This document shows positions 53,427 to 63,724 of a stretch of 64,000 nucleotides of DNA, one piece after another; the stretch's first letter is position 1, and each line of letters begins with the position of its first letter. The position numbers were made by a program, and so were the translations under genes. Origin of the DNA: Astropecten irregularis (lineage: Eukaryota; Echinodermata; Asteroidea; Paxillosida; Astropectinidae); the NCBI GenBank assembly GCA_963971285.1, contig OZ020255.1, forward strand, positions 18,000,931-18,064,930, given 5' to 3'. The notes under the pieces were generated by a model, which was not told the origin of the DNA, did not search any database, and was given only the letters and a program-made list of their open reading frames with translations.

Positions 53427-53508
53427 GACCTTATTCACGGTGCATCCATCCTACATTCGAAGCAGTGCAATCAAACCGAGGCTTGGATTCAAAATAGTCT
53501 GATACCCG
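53427..53508. mobile_element. MITE, CCTTATTCACGG family, copy C, cut by the Polinton
   Basis: It matches copies A and B from GACCTTATTCACGG through ATAGTCTGATACCCG and then stops exactly where they continue TTTTC. The missing half should lie beyond the right end of the Polinton. Confidence 0.8.
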
Positions 53509-53870
53509 AGTAGTATGTGAGGGCGGTCTCGAGCCTGTTTGGGAGGCGGAAAGAGGCCATTTTTGGAGGAGGAGGAGGAGGAAAGAGGCCTTTTTGAGGA
53601 GGAGGAAGGGAGGAAATGAGGTAATTGTGAGGAGGAGTGGAGTGAGTGGTGTTGAGGGAGGGAGAGAGGGAGTGTTGGTGGTGGTGGCTGTGGTGGAGGA
53701 GGGATGGGAGGAGGTGGTTGGTGTGTAGTGATGGAGGAGTGGGTAGATGAGATGGAAGAGATAGACGTGGTTGTGGTGACGTCACGGACAAGATGGGACA
53801 AGTTGACAAAAGAGGGGAGGTTGTGGTGACGTCACGGACGAGATGGGACATGTCCGATCTGAACAAAGGG
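53509..53870. repeat. Candidate Polinton terminal-repeat segment, strongly purine-rich
   Basis: GGAGGAGGAGG and GTGGTGG-type sequence dominates one strand. A 50-bp direct repeat begins GGTTGTGGTGACGTCACGG at 53769 and 53819. Whether this is the full terminal inverted repeat needs the right end. Confidence 0.5.
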
Positions 53871-54312
53871 CAGACGAGGACAAGTTAAGACTCGCAATGT
53901 TAAGTCTCGCGTTCTGATTGGTTAATTATTTTGAGTCGATGGCGTAAATGCGGTTCTGATTGGTTAGTTAAATTCCCGAAATATCAAAAGTATCGTTGTT
54001 CGTGAATGATATAGATGAAGTGTCTGCTTCACCATCACTGTAGCTGTTGGTGCTTGTGCAAACAACATCATATTGAATACGCTGCCAATCGTATGTTTTC
54101 ATGTAGGTTATGCTCTACACAAGCTCTACGAAATATATTGTGAATTATATTTTACTTTAAGTTGATTAAGAAACAGCTAACTAGTAACGGAGCAAGTGAT
54201 TTTGAACATTTTCGATAATCAATACTTGTTCACGGTGAACACATTGAACTCAAAATGGTTTTCTTTGTTCCGAATCCTTAATACGAATGGAGTAGCTTTA
54301 CTCTTACCTGTT

Positions 54313-54935
54313 TGACCGACGCAGACGGTTCAATTTGTTCGCAGTGCATGTAAGAGATAAAGTCCCGAACCAGTCTGGGAATAAACTCCAAACAGCTCGC
54401 TGAACAAAGAAATCTGGCTTGGACAACATATGTTGTGTCTCAGCTCTAAACCTGTTTTGACTGATGCAGACGGTTCCGCTGTGTATGTACGAGATAAAGT
54501 ACCGAACCTTCTGGAAATAAACTGCCCACAGCTCGCTGCACTGTAAGGTATCTGGATTGGACAACATATGTAGTGTCTCTGATCTAACCTGTTTTGACCG
54601 ATGCAGACGGTTACATTTGTTCGCAGTGTACGTAGGAGTCAAAGTACCCAACAGCCAGGGGAATAAACTCCCCCACCTACAACTCGCTGCACTGAGGCAT
54701 CTGGTTTGGCAACATATGTAGCGTCTCAGCCCTAACATGTTATGACCATGGAGCTATAGGAAGTTGACCGATGCAGACGGTTCAATTTGTTCGCAGTGTA
54801 TGTAAACGAGATAAAGTACCAAACTCTAGTCTGGGGAATAAACACCACAGCTCGCTGGACAAAGAAATCTGGCTTGGACAACACATGTAGAGTCTCAGCA
54901 CTAAACGTGTTTTGACCGATGCAGGCGGAAATATT
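54313..54935. repeat. Tandem repeat of about 145 bp, four copies plus a fragment
   Basis: Unit starts TGACCGATGCAGACGG at 54313, 54458, 54595, 54765 and (partial) 54913. The unit also holds GTTCGCAGTGTATGTA, GGAATAAACTCC, CAGCTCGCTG and TTGGACAACATATGTAG. It lies between the Polinton end and its polymerase promoter. Confidence 0.85.
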
Positions 54936-55197
54936 AGCCCGCTTTCTATTTTAGGAATAAGGTACCGGATATTCTGTGAAGAAACACAAAAGTCCATTGG
55001 GTGGTCGAAAAAATTGTTCCATTTCCGAACTTGGTGTGACTTATGTTTACAAGTGTCATACTCAATTGTGTTATCAAACATCTACGAGAACTGAGAAATT
55101 GGACAAACATCCGGGCATCCGGTGTCTGCTTAAGATCGAGTAATTAGTAGACAAAACAACATCTCCACACTTTTCGTCAGACTAATTGCCAGTCGCG

Positions 55198-55207
55198 TAT
55201 AAATATA
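55198..55207 (+). promoter_or_regulatory. TATA box of the Polinton polymerase gene
   Basis: TATAAATATA lies 78 bp before the chosen ATG (55276), consistent with a transcription start about 30 bp further on and a short leader. Confidence 0.65.
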
Positions 55208-55275
55208 CCCCAGTACGATCGGTTGCCACCAGTCATCGACCAAACTTTGCCACTGTGCACAAGTCTATAGCTGCC

Positions 55276-58200
55276 ATGTCTCAAGACAAATACACTTGGT
55301 GTTGGTCTCCGGACCCATCTCTGTCGCAACTAGAAGCCATCGCCGATGCCGAAGCAGAGGCATTGAGAGTGGGCAGTGAGGGTACTGATTACTTTCACTG
55401 CCACTCTCCCGACCCGACACCATCTCAGCTGCAAGAAATCTCCCATCTAGAAGATGCATTGACGGCTGGTACGTCTGCCCAAAAGGGAGGTGGTAACACC
55501 GAGGTAAGAAGTCTAATTTCTATTTTTTTGTTTGTTTTTTTGTGTACAAATCAGTATTCTCTTTGCTTGACGGAGCAGCACTGAAACCAAGAATGTTGAT
55601 GTCTTGTCATTTAAATACACGAACAATCTGTGATACTTTTGGAAATGATTTAAGTTTTGCTTTCAAAGAAATCGCCTTGTACGGCTAAAACACTGACTGA
55701 AAAACAGGCCATAGTAAAACGCTTATGTACATCCTATGATATTTAAACGCTTTGTTTCAATTTGTAACGTAAATTCCCGCTATTTTGTATCTTTTAAATG
55801 CAGACCGTCAACGTGTTTACCCGTCCTAGCACCGAACCTTTCCCGGCGGCGCCAGCTGAAGAACCCATGGTAAGGACGACTTCCAACTTATCCAATTCTT
55901 CACGATCTAATTGACGTAGGCCTATGCAGTGTTTCTGTTATGAGTATCAGTCTTTCTTTCTTTCTTTTTATATAAATGTATTTATTTATTTATTTATTTG
56001 TTTTCATCTACTAATAGGACTTGAGTGATGATGACGATGATGTCTTCACGCACAGACCGCCTCCCCCTACACCACAGAAGAGGTTCTCCTGTACAGATTG
56101 TGATAAGTCGTTTAAAAGACGAGACTGTCTCAATCGACATAGACGGAAACGTCACGTCAAGGAAAGACCTGAACGGTTAGTCTGCGATCAATGTCTGAAG
56201 ACATTTAGTCGGAAGGACAATTTGAAGCGACACGAGAAAAAACATAAACGCCCCGATCCATCACCAGCACCAGTCCCGCCTAAACCTCCAGCGGTACCTC
56301 TGGCCTCGAGACACCCATGTCATCCATGCCAGTTCTGCCGAAAAAAATACACTCGGCCGGACAATCTCCGACGGCACGTGAAGATCCAGCATCCCCAGAA
56401 CAGGGAGAACAATTCTGATCGGGGAGCTCCGCCCGCCCTTCCAGCCTTGCCCCCGGTCCCTCCAGCGGCCCTGCCAGCCCTGCCGGCCCTGCCGGCCCTG
56501 CCCCAGGTCCCTGAAGCGGTTCCACCAGCCCCACAGCCAGCACCACCCCCGGCCCCTCCAGCGGTTCCACCGGCCCCACAGCCAGCACCACCCCCGGCTC
56601 CTCCAGCGGTTCCACCGGCCCCACAGCCAGCACCACCCCCGGCCCCTCCAGCGGATCCACCGGCTCCTCCAGCTGCCCCGGCCGCCCAGCATCAAGCTGC
56701 TCCTCCTGTCTTTGCCGGACCCTTGAGAGAGGACCCCGAAGAATTCCCAGATGCCGCCCAACTTTATCTAGATGGGCTGAGGGAGGAAGACAGACCACCT
56801 CACGGTGCTGACGAGCAGGAGGAGCTGGAGGACACCGAACTTCTTCATACTTTACAGGTAAACTGGGGTTCTATAAGAACCCATCATTATACTAACAGAC
56901 CGGTACAAGATATATACAATTTTAGACTTGTAGGATCTAGACTCATTGGACAGGGTGTTGACGTTGAAGAGGCTATGCGAGGGGTTTTTCATGATATCCG
57001 CTTGCGTGCCAAAGTAAACGTTTCATTTGGGCTTGTCTTAAGACACTCCGTTTCTGGTGATCTAAGGTACTATCACGCTAGTGACAATAATGCGCAATTT
57101 TTCCCCGAACCTATAACCCTAGCTTCAATAGCCGATCTTGATCCCCTCGTCGAAGAACTTCGACGAGGCGATATTGCCGAGCATGGCCGCAGACAAAGGC
57201 CCGACACCAAATGGACTGTAGAGTCCATAACAAACATGTGCGTTTTCGTAAATAAAACGGATTTCTTGATAGGGGCACCATCCATCCCACTGCCACCTTT
57301 CGTGGCCAACAACCCCGGCTTGATTAGTCTAGTGCGAAACAAACACACTGGAGATTTATTCGATGACAAGTTGTGTTTTTTTCGATGTTTGGCTCTTCTA
57401 AACACAAATAATGTAAGGCGTCTTGAACGAGAAGTTCAGCACTTGTTAAGACAGTACCGTAGTAAACTAGGGGACGTAGGAGTTAATGGTATTTCATTAG
57501 ATGACTTAGGCGCTGCTGAGCATCTATTCAGTGTAAACATACAGGTCTATTCACTGGTACAGGTAGACCAAGAAACTGCTAGTGAGGATGATGACTCTGA
57601 TGCCAATGGGGAGGGTGGTGAAGGTGCGGTGGAAGGTGGTGTTAGGATAAGGGCTGAGCTAATTCGGCGTTCACCGAGCCATCATCCGCGGACACTGAAT
57701 TTGAATCTTTTTGCTGATCATTTTTCATACATCCAAGATTTGAGGATGTACAGTAAATCCTACTCATGCACCAAGTGTAACAGATGTTTCAAAGAGTCCA
57801 CACACCTCAAACGACATGAAATATGTTGTACTGCCAATGTCAAACACGTATTTCCCGGCGGGACCTATCAGTTACCCAAAACGGTTTTTGATGACTTGGC
57901 CGAACTTGGTATTACTGTCCCCATCGACCACCAATTCTATCCGTATAGAGCGACCTTTGACTTTGAGTCCTTTTTCTCCACTGTTCCAGTTCACTTGCGG
58001 GCCCCAACTCGTAAATTGAAGTGGACAGCGCAGCATCAATTGCTAAGTTGCAGCGTGGCGAGCAATGTCCCCGATCACCAGGAACCGGAGTGTTTTGTAA
58101 CCAATGGAGACTCAAAACAATTAGTTCAGCGGGTTGTGAGTAAACTCCATGCCATTTCTAATGCCGCGTACTTAGAATTGTTACAAAGATACCAACCCGT

Positions 58201-60691
58201 ATTTATGGCTCTGGATGAACTAATTGATCAGGGTACTGGGCAGCAGGGGCAAAGAAAACATCCGGCCGAAGCCATCAAACAAAAGCTTGATGACTTCTTG
58301 AGAGAACTTCCTGTTTTGGGTTTCAACTCGGGTAAATACGATGTAAATATAATGAAAAGGTATTTATATGCCGAATTGCAAACAACTGACCCCTTAGAAT
58401 TCATTGTAAAAAGGACCGGTACCTATATGGCGTTGAAGACCTCAAAACTTAAATTCCTGGATATAACGAACTACTTGGCACCGGGGTATACTTACGACAA
58501 ATTCTTGAAAGCGTACAATGTTGAACAACAAAAGGGATTTTTCCCTTACGAATGGATGGACAGTCTAGACAAATTGGAATCAAAATCACTTCCCCCACAT
58601 GAGGCTTTTCATAGTAAATTGAAAAATGGGAACATTTCCACTCAGCAGTACGAAGTGTGTCAAAAGGCTTGGGAGGAAAACGGCATGAAAAACATGACAG
58701 ATTTCCTGATATGGTACAATAATCTGGACGTTAGTCCATTCCTTGAAGCTGCTGAGAAAATGTTCTCATTTTACAAACAACGAGGCATGGACATGTTCAA
58801 GTGCGCCATATCGGTACCGGGCCTTTCATTGAGGTATTTATTTATGACTATCCCCAAAGGTATTGCATTTACCCTCTTTGATAAAGCCAACAAAGACTTG
58901 TACTATAAGGTTAAGGAAAATATCGTAGGGGGCCCATCAATCGTCTTTTGCAGGCACCACGAAAAAGACAAAACACGCATACGAAATGGGGAAAAGGTAT
59001 GTAAGAAGGTTGTTGGCTTTGATGCCAACGCCTTATACCTTTGGGCCCTAATGCAGGAAATGCCGGTTGGGGTATTCATAAGGAGAAAAGCTGATAGTAA
59101 CTTTAAGCCCATCCATAGCCATAAATACGGGGCAATGGCGTGCGAGTGGTTAGACTGGGAAGCCCGGAGCAATGGTGTCAATATCGAGCACATGTTTAAC
59201 GGTACCGAAAAGCGGGTAGGTGAGAGAAAACTCCCTGTTGATGGGTTTTGTAGGGAAACAAACACCGCGTATCAGTTTCATGGCTGTTTTTGGCACGGTC
59301 ACCAATGTCGTCTTAATAGGAAACAATATAATGACGTAAAGGGTAAGAGCCGAGAAGATCTTCTCAAACAAACGGAGGAAATTTCTGGATACATTCGGTC
59401 ACAGGGTTATACTCTTATCGAACAATGGGAATGCGAGTGGCAAATGAAACAATCACAAAATTCAAACCTCCGTCAATTTCTGGAAACCATTAGATTGCCC
59501 CATTACAAAAAATTATCAATGTCCCAACGCGAATTGCACAATTATATCATGGACGGCTCATTATTTGGCCTGGTGGAGTGCGACGTTCGTGTTCCACCTC
59601 ATTTAAAAGACCACTTTGCTGAGATGACGCCTGTGTTTAAAAATGTTGACATTAGTAAGGACGACATTGGTGACCATATGAAACGATACGCGGAACAGAC
59701 TGGAGTATTTAAATCTCCACGAAGAAGTCTGATAGGGAGTATGTTCGGCTCCAAAATCCTACTCGCGACACCGTTGCTCCGTTGGTATATCGCTCACGGT
59801 CTCGAGCTACAACATGTCCATGAGGTCATCCAGTATAATCACAACAGTTGTTTCAGAAGTTTCGGGGATTCGGTCAGTGATGCCAGAAGGGCTGGTGATA
59901 CAGACCCTTCAAATGCCATCCTGGCCGACACCATGAAACTTCTGGGCAATTCGGCCTACGGAAAGACTGTGACCAATCAAGAGCGGCACATGAAAGTCAC
60001 CGTAGCTAATAATGTAACTGCTCCCAATTATATAAACGACCCACATTTTAGGGCATTACACGACATCGGGGAGGGCATTTATGAGGTGGAATTAACTAAA
60101 AAATTAATTCGCCTCAATTTACCGATACAAATCGGGTTTTTTGTATATCAGTATGCCAAATTGAGAATGTTGCAATTTTATTATGATTTTTTAGTAAAGT
60201 TTATCCATCTCGCAGATTTCGAAATGTGCGAGATGGATACCGATTCTGCCTATCTGGCATTGTCTGGCGACAGTATACAATCTGTAATCAAACCCGATAA
60301 AGTAGAGGAATACCAGCGAGAAAAGTCTCTGTGGTTCCCCCGAGACGATACGGATGAACATAAGGCGTATGATAAGAGAACACCCGGTCTGTTTAAGATA
60401 GAGTGGGAGGGCGATGGGATTGTAGCCTTATGCAGTAAGACTTACTTTTGTTTTGGGTCGCATAACAAAGTCAGTTGCAAGGGTCTGAATAAGAAAACGA
60501 ATGAAATAACAAAGGAAAAATATTTAAACGTTTTGCACACACAAACGTCGGGTTCTGGGGTAAATCGCGGGTTTCGTATGAGGGGTGGGGCAATGTTTAC
60601 GTATGAGCAGACGAAAACGGCCTTTTCATACTTGTACCCCAAACGCAAAGTTTCCGAAGATGGGCGCACCACCACATTTTTAGATTTGTAA
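55276..60691 (+). CDS. POLB: Polinton protein-primed family B DNA polymerase with N-terminal zinc fingers
   Basis: Exons 55276-55503, 55804-55869 and 56018-60691 join in phase 0 to 1655 aa; the start is the ATG in GCTGCCATGT. In order: two imperfect repeats (CWSPDPSLSQLEAIADAE and CHSPDPTPSQLQEISHLED); an acidic linker; three C2H2 fingers at about 121-225; a Pro/Ala-rich stretch with three 15-aa repeats; an OTU-like segment with DKLCFFRCLA (Cys about 551) and ADHFSYI (His about 666); and a further CxxC-type finger at about 680-700. The polymerase then has exonuclease motif FDFES (Asp about 746), LGFNSGKYD, and LKFLDITNYLAPG; palm motif A GFDANALYL (Asp about 1100); motif B KLLGNSAYGKT; and motif C EMDTDSAYL (Asp about 1505). 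It replicates the element from protein-primed termini (family knowledge). All catalytic motifs look intact. The OTU assignment is inference. Confidence 0.93.
56516..56650 (+). repeat. Coding 45-bp minisatellite, three copies
   Basis: Each unit encodes AVPPAPQPAPPPAPP. Units start at 56516, 56561 and 56606 and are nearly identical, so copy number is probably variable. Confidence 0.9.
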
Positions 60692-61083
60692 GAGCCCTTG
60701 CAGCTGACTTTGTTATGATGATAATCATTTAGATTTGTATTATTCGCTTGTATAAACCAGAACCCATGATTGTACTTTGATTCTTATTTTGACTTCCATG
60801 TACATTTAAATGTGTACATTATAATCTATTGTTTGCTTGATTGTGTTGAAAATGAATAACCAACACTATACTTTGACTTTCCTTTAAATGCCTTATGAGT
60901 TGTTCAGCACCTTCTATTAATCGAGTAAAGGCAGGAAAGTGTTCATTTGTGTTTTATTCTTATTTCTGTTATTCTTATTATTACTTCTTTTTTTCTTTTT
61001 TTTTTTTGTATTATCATTATTACTGTATAGTACGGGAATGTCTTCCTAATTATATCACCCATTATGTTATTATTATAATTATT

Positions 61084-61120
<37 letters not shown>

Positions 61121-61804
61121 TTTTCTTTTTTCCTACTCTTCTTATTGTGACTTATAATTTCATTGTTTGAATTATATCAATTGATTCTTGAGAATAAAAT
61201 CAAAATATTATAGAATAGAATGAAAATGAAACGATATTGCGTTGATGTACGTTATTTGTTTGAAGTATATGTATATAATATATATATATAGGCCCTATGT
61301 ATGTATGTGTGTGTGTGTGTAATTTAAGATAAATGGATAAGGAAATGGAATAAGGGAATATACATACAAAAAGAAAATGAACCATGAAGCGGACAAACGA
61401 TTTGCAAATTTACATTTTTTTTTTTTTTTTTATTTCCACAGCAAACCAATTAGAAATGACAATTCATAATAAATAACAATTGATATTAAAACCAAACTAC
61501 CTACAATTACAAAGCAAAGAAAGTGGTTAGAAATAACAAGTGATAATTAAAACCAAATTAGAAATAACAATCAGTTATAATGAAATCAAATTAGAAATGA
61601 CAATTCATAACAGGACATTAGACCTAACAATTGATAATAAAACCAAACTACCTACAATTACAAAGCATACAAAGTGGTTAGAAATAACAAGTGATAATGA
61701 AATCAAACTACCTACAATTACAAAGCATAGTGAAAAAACAAAGTGGTTTGAAGTAATTAGCGGTGAGGAATGCATAATCCTCGCTATTTACATTGAACAA
61801 CAAA
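60692..61804. other. Convergent intergenic region of the Polinton
   Basis: Lies between the converging polymerase and protease genes. It holds a GTT trinucleotide run (about 61087-61120), TA and TG repeats near 61270-61320, a poly-T tract at 61417-61431, and a candidate polymerase polyadenylation signal AATAAA at 61193-61198. Confidence 0.6.
61440..61750. repeat. AT-rich tandem repeat at the 3' end of the protease gene
   Basis: Repeated words ACCAAACTACCTACAATTAC, AGAAATAACAAGTGATAAT and AAGTGGTTAGAAATAAC recur in the same order, with a complex period near 100-140 bp. Confidence 0.75.
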
Positions 61805-62323
61805 CTAATTCGTCAAAGCTCTGGCTATCTGCCTCACGAGAAACTGTCCGTCATAGACAACTGTCTTTACTCCGGGAAAGTGTTTCTTAATAAATTCATT
61901 GACCAATAAGTCATTATCCTTTTTATCTGAAGAAAATTGAAGCGTGATTTTGGACATGCTTAATCCCCGGCAACGCTGTAACAGGAAAAATATGCAATAC
62001 TGTCCACAGACGGCCGATAGCGGTCCTTGCAGGGGTCGGCGGTTGTATCGGGTCCTTGTTGCGTTCCTCTTGAGAAATCTCTGTATCCGAGGGAGTGTCA
62101 CTGGTTGCCCGTATGAATCAAAGTACTCTCCATCTCCGTCTCGAGTGATGTAAATTGCCACCCAGTGTTGTCCAGGTTTGGTAGAGGGATCCGTGTTGAC
62201 GATCAGCGCACTTGGGCGCGGCACGTACCATCTAGGAAGTTGATCACTCGCAAACACACCCCTGAAGTAATGCTTCGTGAAACGGTCCCGTTTCATTAAA
62301 CGGCTTATCTTGTAACTGTCCAT
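61805..62323 (-). CDS. PRO: Polinton adenain-like cysteine protease
   Basis: 172 aa, starting at the ATG at 62323. The adenovirus-protease catalytic set is visible: His53 in GQHWVAIY, Asp69 in EYFDSYG (Glu in adenain), Gln99 in LQGPLSAV and Cys106 in AVCGQYC. Gln-to-Cys spacing is seven, as in adenain. The size is in the usual range for the family (about 170-210 aa). The known role is processing capsid precursors during virion maturation. The gene follows the capsid gene on the same strand after 33 bp. The frame and catalytic residues are intact. Confidence 0.9.
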   Translation of the reverse strand: MDSYKISRLMKRDRFTKHYFRGVFASDQLPRWYVPRPSALIVNTDPSTKPGQHWVAIYITRDGDGEYFDSYGQPVTLPRIQRFLKRNATRTRYNRRPLQGPLSAVCGQYCIFFLLQRCRGLSMSKITLQFSSDKKDNDLLVNEFIKKHFPGVKTVVYDGQFLVRQIARALTN

Positions 62324-62356
62324 GATGATGGTGGTGTTGACTGTGGCTGAAGCGAT

Positions 62357-63688
62357 TTAACTCGCGTAATCAAAGATGACGTTACGTGATTGATCTATTT
62401 GCAGGATGTTATTGAACTCTGCATAGATTATCACATTGATTGTTTTCTCCAGTGGTCTGGCAAAATGCACGTCCAATCGCAAATTGCCACGTTTCACGAG
62501 ATTAAAATGGCCTCCCGCAGACAGGTCAGGGCTCAGATCAAATCCATACAGTGTGTACCCTCCCTTGTAATCGCTGCGACTGATGGTATTGCCCTCATCT
62601 TGGTACATTTTATCTGTTCCAGAAAACAGGGTATGGTACGCCCTGATGAAACTAGTTCCCGCCGCATCGAATTTCGGTTTAAGCGGTGTATAAGGTATCT
62701 GCTCTCCGTCCACGTGCACCGTCAAATAGTTCACGAACATGTGTCGAAAGTTGAATGGGTTTTTCCCGTACCGACCGTTGAACGCCTCGTTGGTCACGCA
62801 TCCGACCACAATGCGTGATGGAAGTTGCCCAAGAAAAATATGGTCCTGGGTGAGGGTTAGGTTTCCTTGTGGCACGGACACCATCTTGCAGAGGTTGCGT
62901 CTGAGAGGATACTTGGCGGTACCTTTCTCCAGAGCTTTCATATGACCCAGCATCACGGCCGAACTGACTTTCACTTTTCGGACGAACACGGATGCATCTT
63001 GAATCACCACCTTGTAAGCAGGATTGGCACCGGCCGCCATCAGACAGAAAGCGTCACTGCTCCGAATCAGCTTCAGTTTTAAATCCACACCATTCAGCAT
63101 GTGTCTGTCTTGAAAGAATATGTCGCTGTGTATAGGTCCGATCATATCCACCACTCGGCTGTTCTTAATGTATTCCCATCTATACTTAAGACCCTTGTTG
63201 ATGGCGGCATCATCCCCCAGTGGATCCGGATTGTCCATTCTGTTGGGTGTGTCCTTGTAGAACAGACCCGCCGTGAGTTGCGAGGCCTTGGCATCGCCGC
63301 CATAGCTCAGTAGGGTTTCTATCATGGCTCGGTACGGGTAAGTGGGCGTTGAAGGTGAGATTAAACGCTCGTTCAAACTCACGTCGATCTGGCTGAAAAG
63401 AGACTGTAAAAACAGATTGACGGGTCCTACCCGGTCGTCGTCACCCAGATTGGAGCCGTCAGCTTTAGTCACCTTTGCCCTGACATACAGCTGAGTCTGG
63501 TTCAGATCCATATATTCCTCGCCGGTTCCGGGGATGAAAAACTCGATGGGGCCTCCATCTGATATGGTAGAGATAGGGTGGTATTCCACCCACTGTCCTT
63601 TCTCCACGCTGGTTTGGGTGGGCGGAAGTGAAAAGAGATCCAGTTCGGATTTGGTGCATTCACCCGAGTGTGCATGCAGCAGCGACAT
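62357..63688 (-). CDS. Polinton capsid protein, probable double jelly-roll major capsid protein
   Basis: 443 aa, starting at the ATG at 63688. It opens with ECTKSELDLFSLPPTQTSVE and contains PIEFFIPGTGEEYMDLNQT, PVNLFLQSLFSQIDVSLN, YPYRAMIETLLSY and, near the C-terminus, IIYAEFNNILQID. It belongs to the group often labelled F54H12.2-like in animal genomes, a Polinton structural protein (recognised from memory). The length fits two jelly-roll domains, hence the major capsid protein; a minor-capsid role is not excluded. Residues 1-443 read without a break. Between the basic protein (stop 63725) and this start there are only 36 bp, so the minus-strand genes are packed as one cluster. Confidence 0.85.
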   Translation of the reverse strand: MSLLHAHSGECTKSELDLFSLPPTQTSVEKGQWVEYHPISTISDGGPIEFFIPGTGEEYMDLNQTQLYVRAKVTKADGSNLGDDDRVGPVNLFLQSLFSQIDVSLNERLISPSTPTYPYRAMIETLLSYGGDAKASQLTAGLFYKDTPNRMDNPDPLGDDAAINKGLKYRWEYIKNSRVVDMIGPIHSDIFFQDRHMLNGVDLKLKLIRSSDAFCLMAAGANPAYKVVIQDASVFVRKVKVSSAVMLGHMKALEKGTAKYPLRRNLCKMVSVPQGNLTLTQDHIFLGQLPSRIVVGCVTNEAFNGRYGKNPFNFRHMFVNYLTVHVDGEQIPYTPLKPKFDAAGTSFIRAYHTLFSGTDKMYQDEGNTISRSDYKGGYTLYGFDLSPDLSAGGHFNLVKRGNLRLDVHFARPLEKTINVIIYAEFNNILQIDQSRNVIFDYAS

Positions 63689-63724
63689 GGTGGTTTACGG
63701 TACGGTGGGATGCTTTCAACAGCA

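Noticed and set aside
53451-53866. Minus-strand frames rich in proline, serine and histidine
   Set aside because: They are translations of the purine-rich tract at the Polinton end; several frames are open because the sequence lacks stop words, and there is no domain.
54304-54738. 144-codon minus-strand frame
   Set aside because: It lies entirely in the ~145-bp tandem repeats, and its protein repeats only mirror the DNA repeats.
56261-56798. Long minus-strand frames opposite the polymerase N-terminus
   Set aside because: Shadows of the proline/alanine-rich, GC-rich coding minisatellite.
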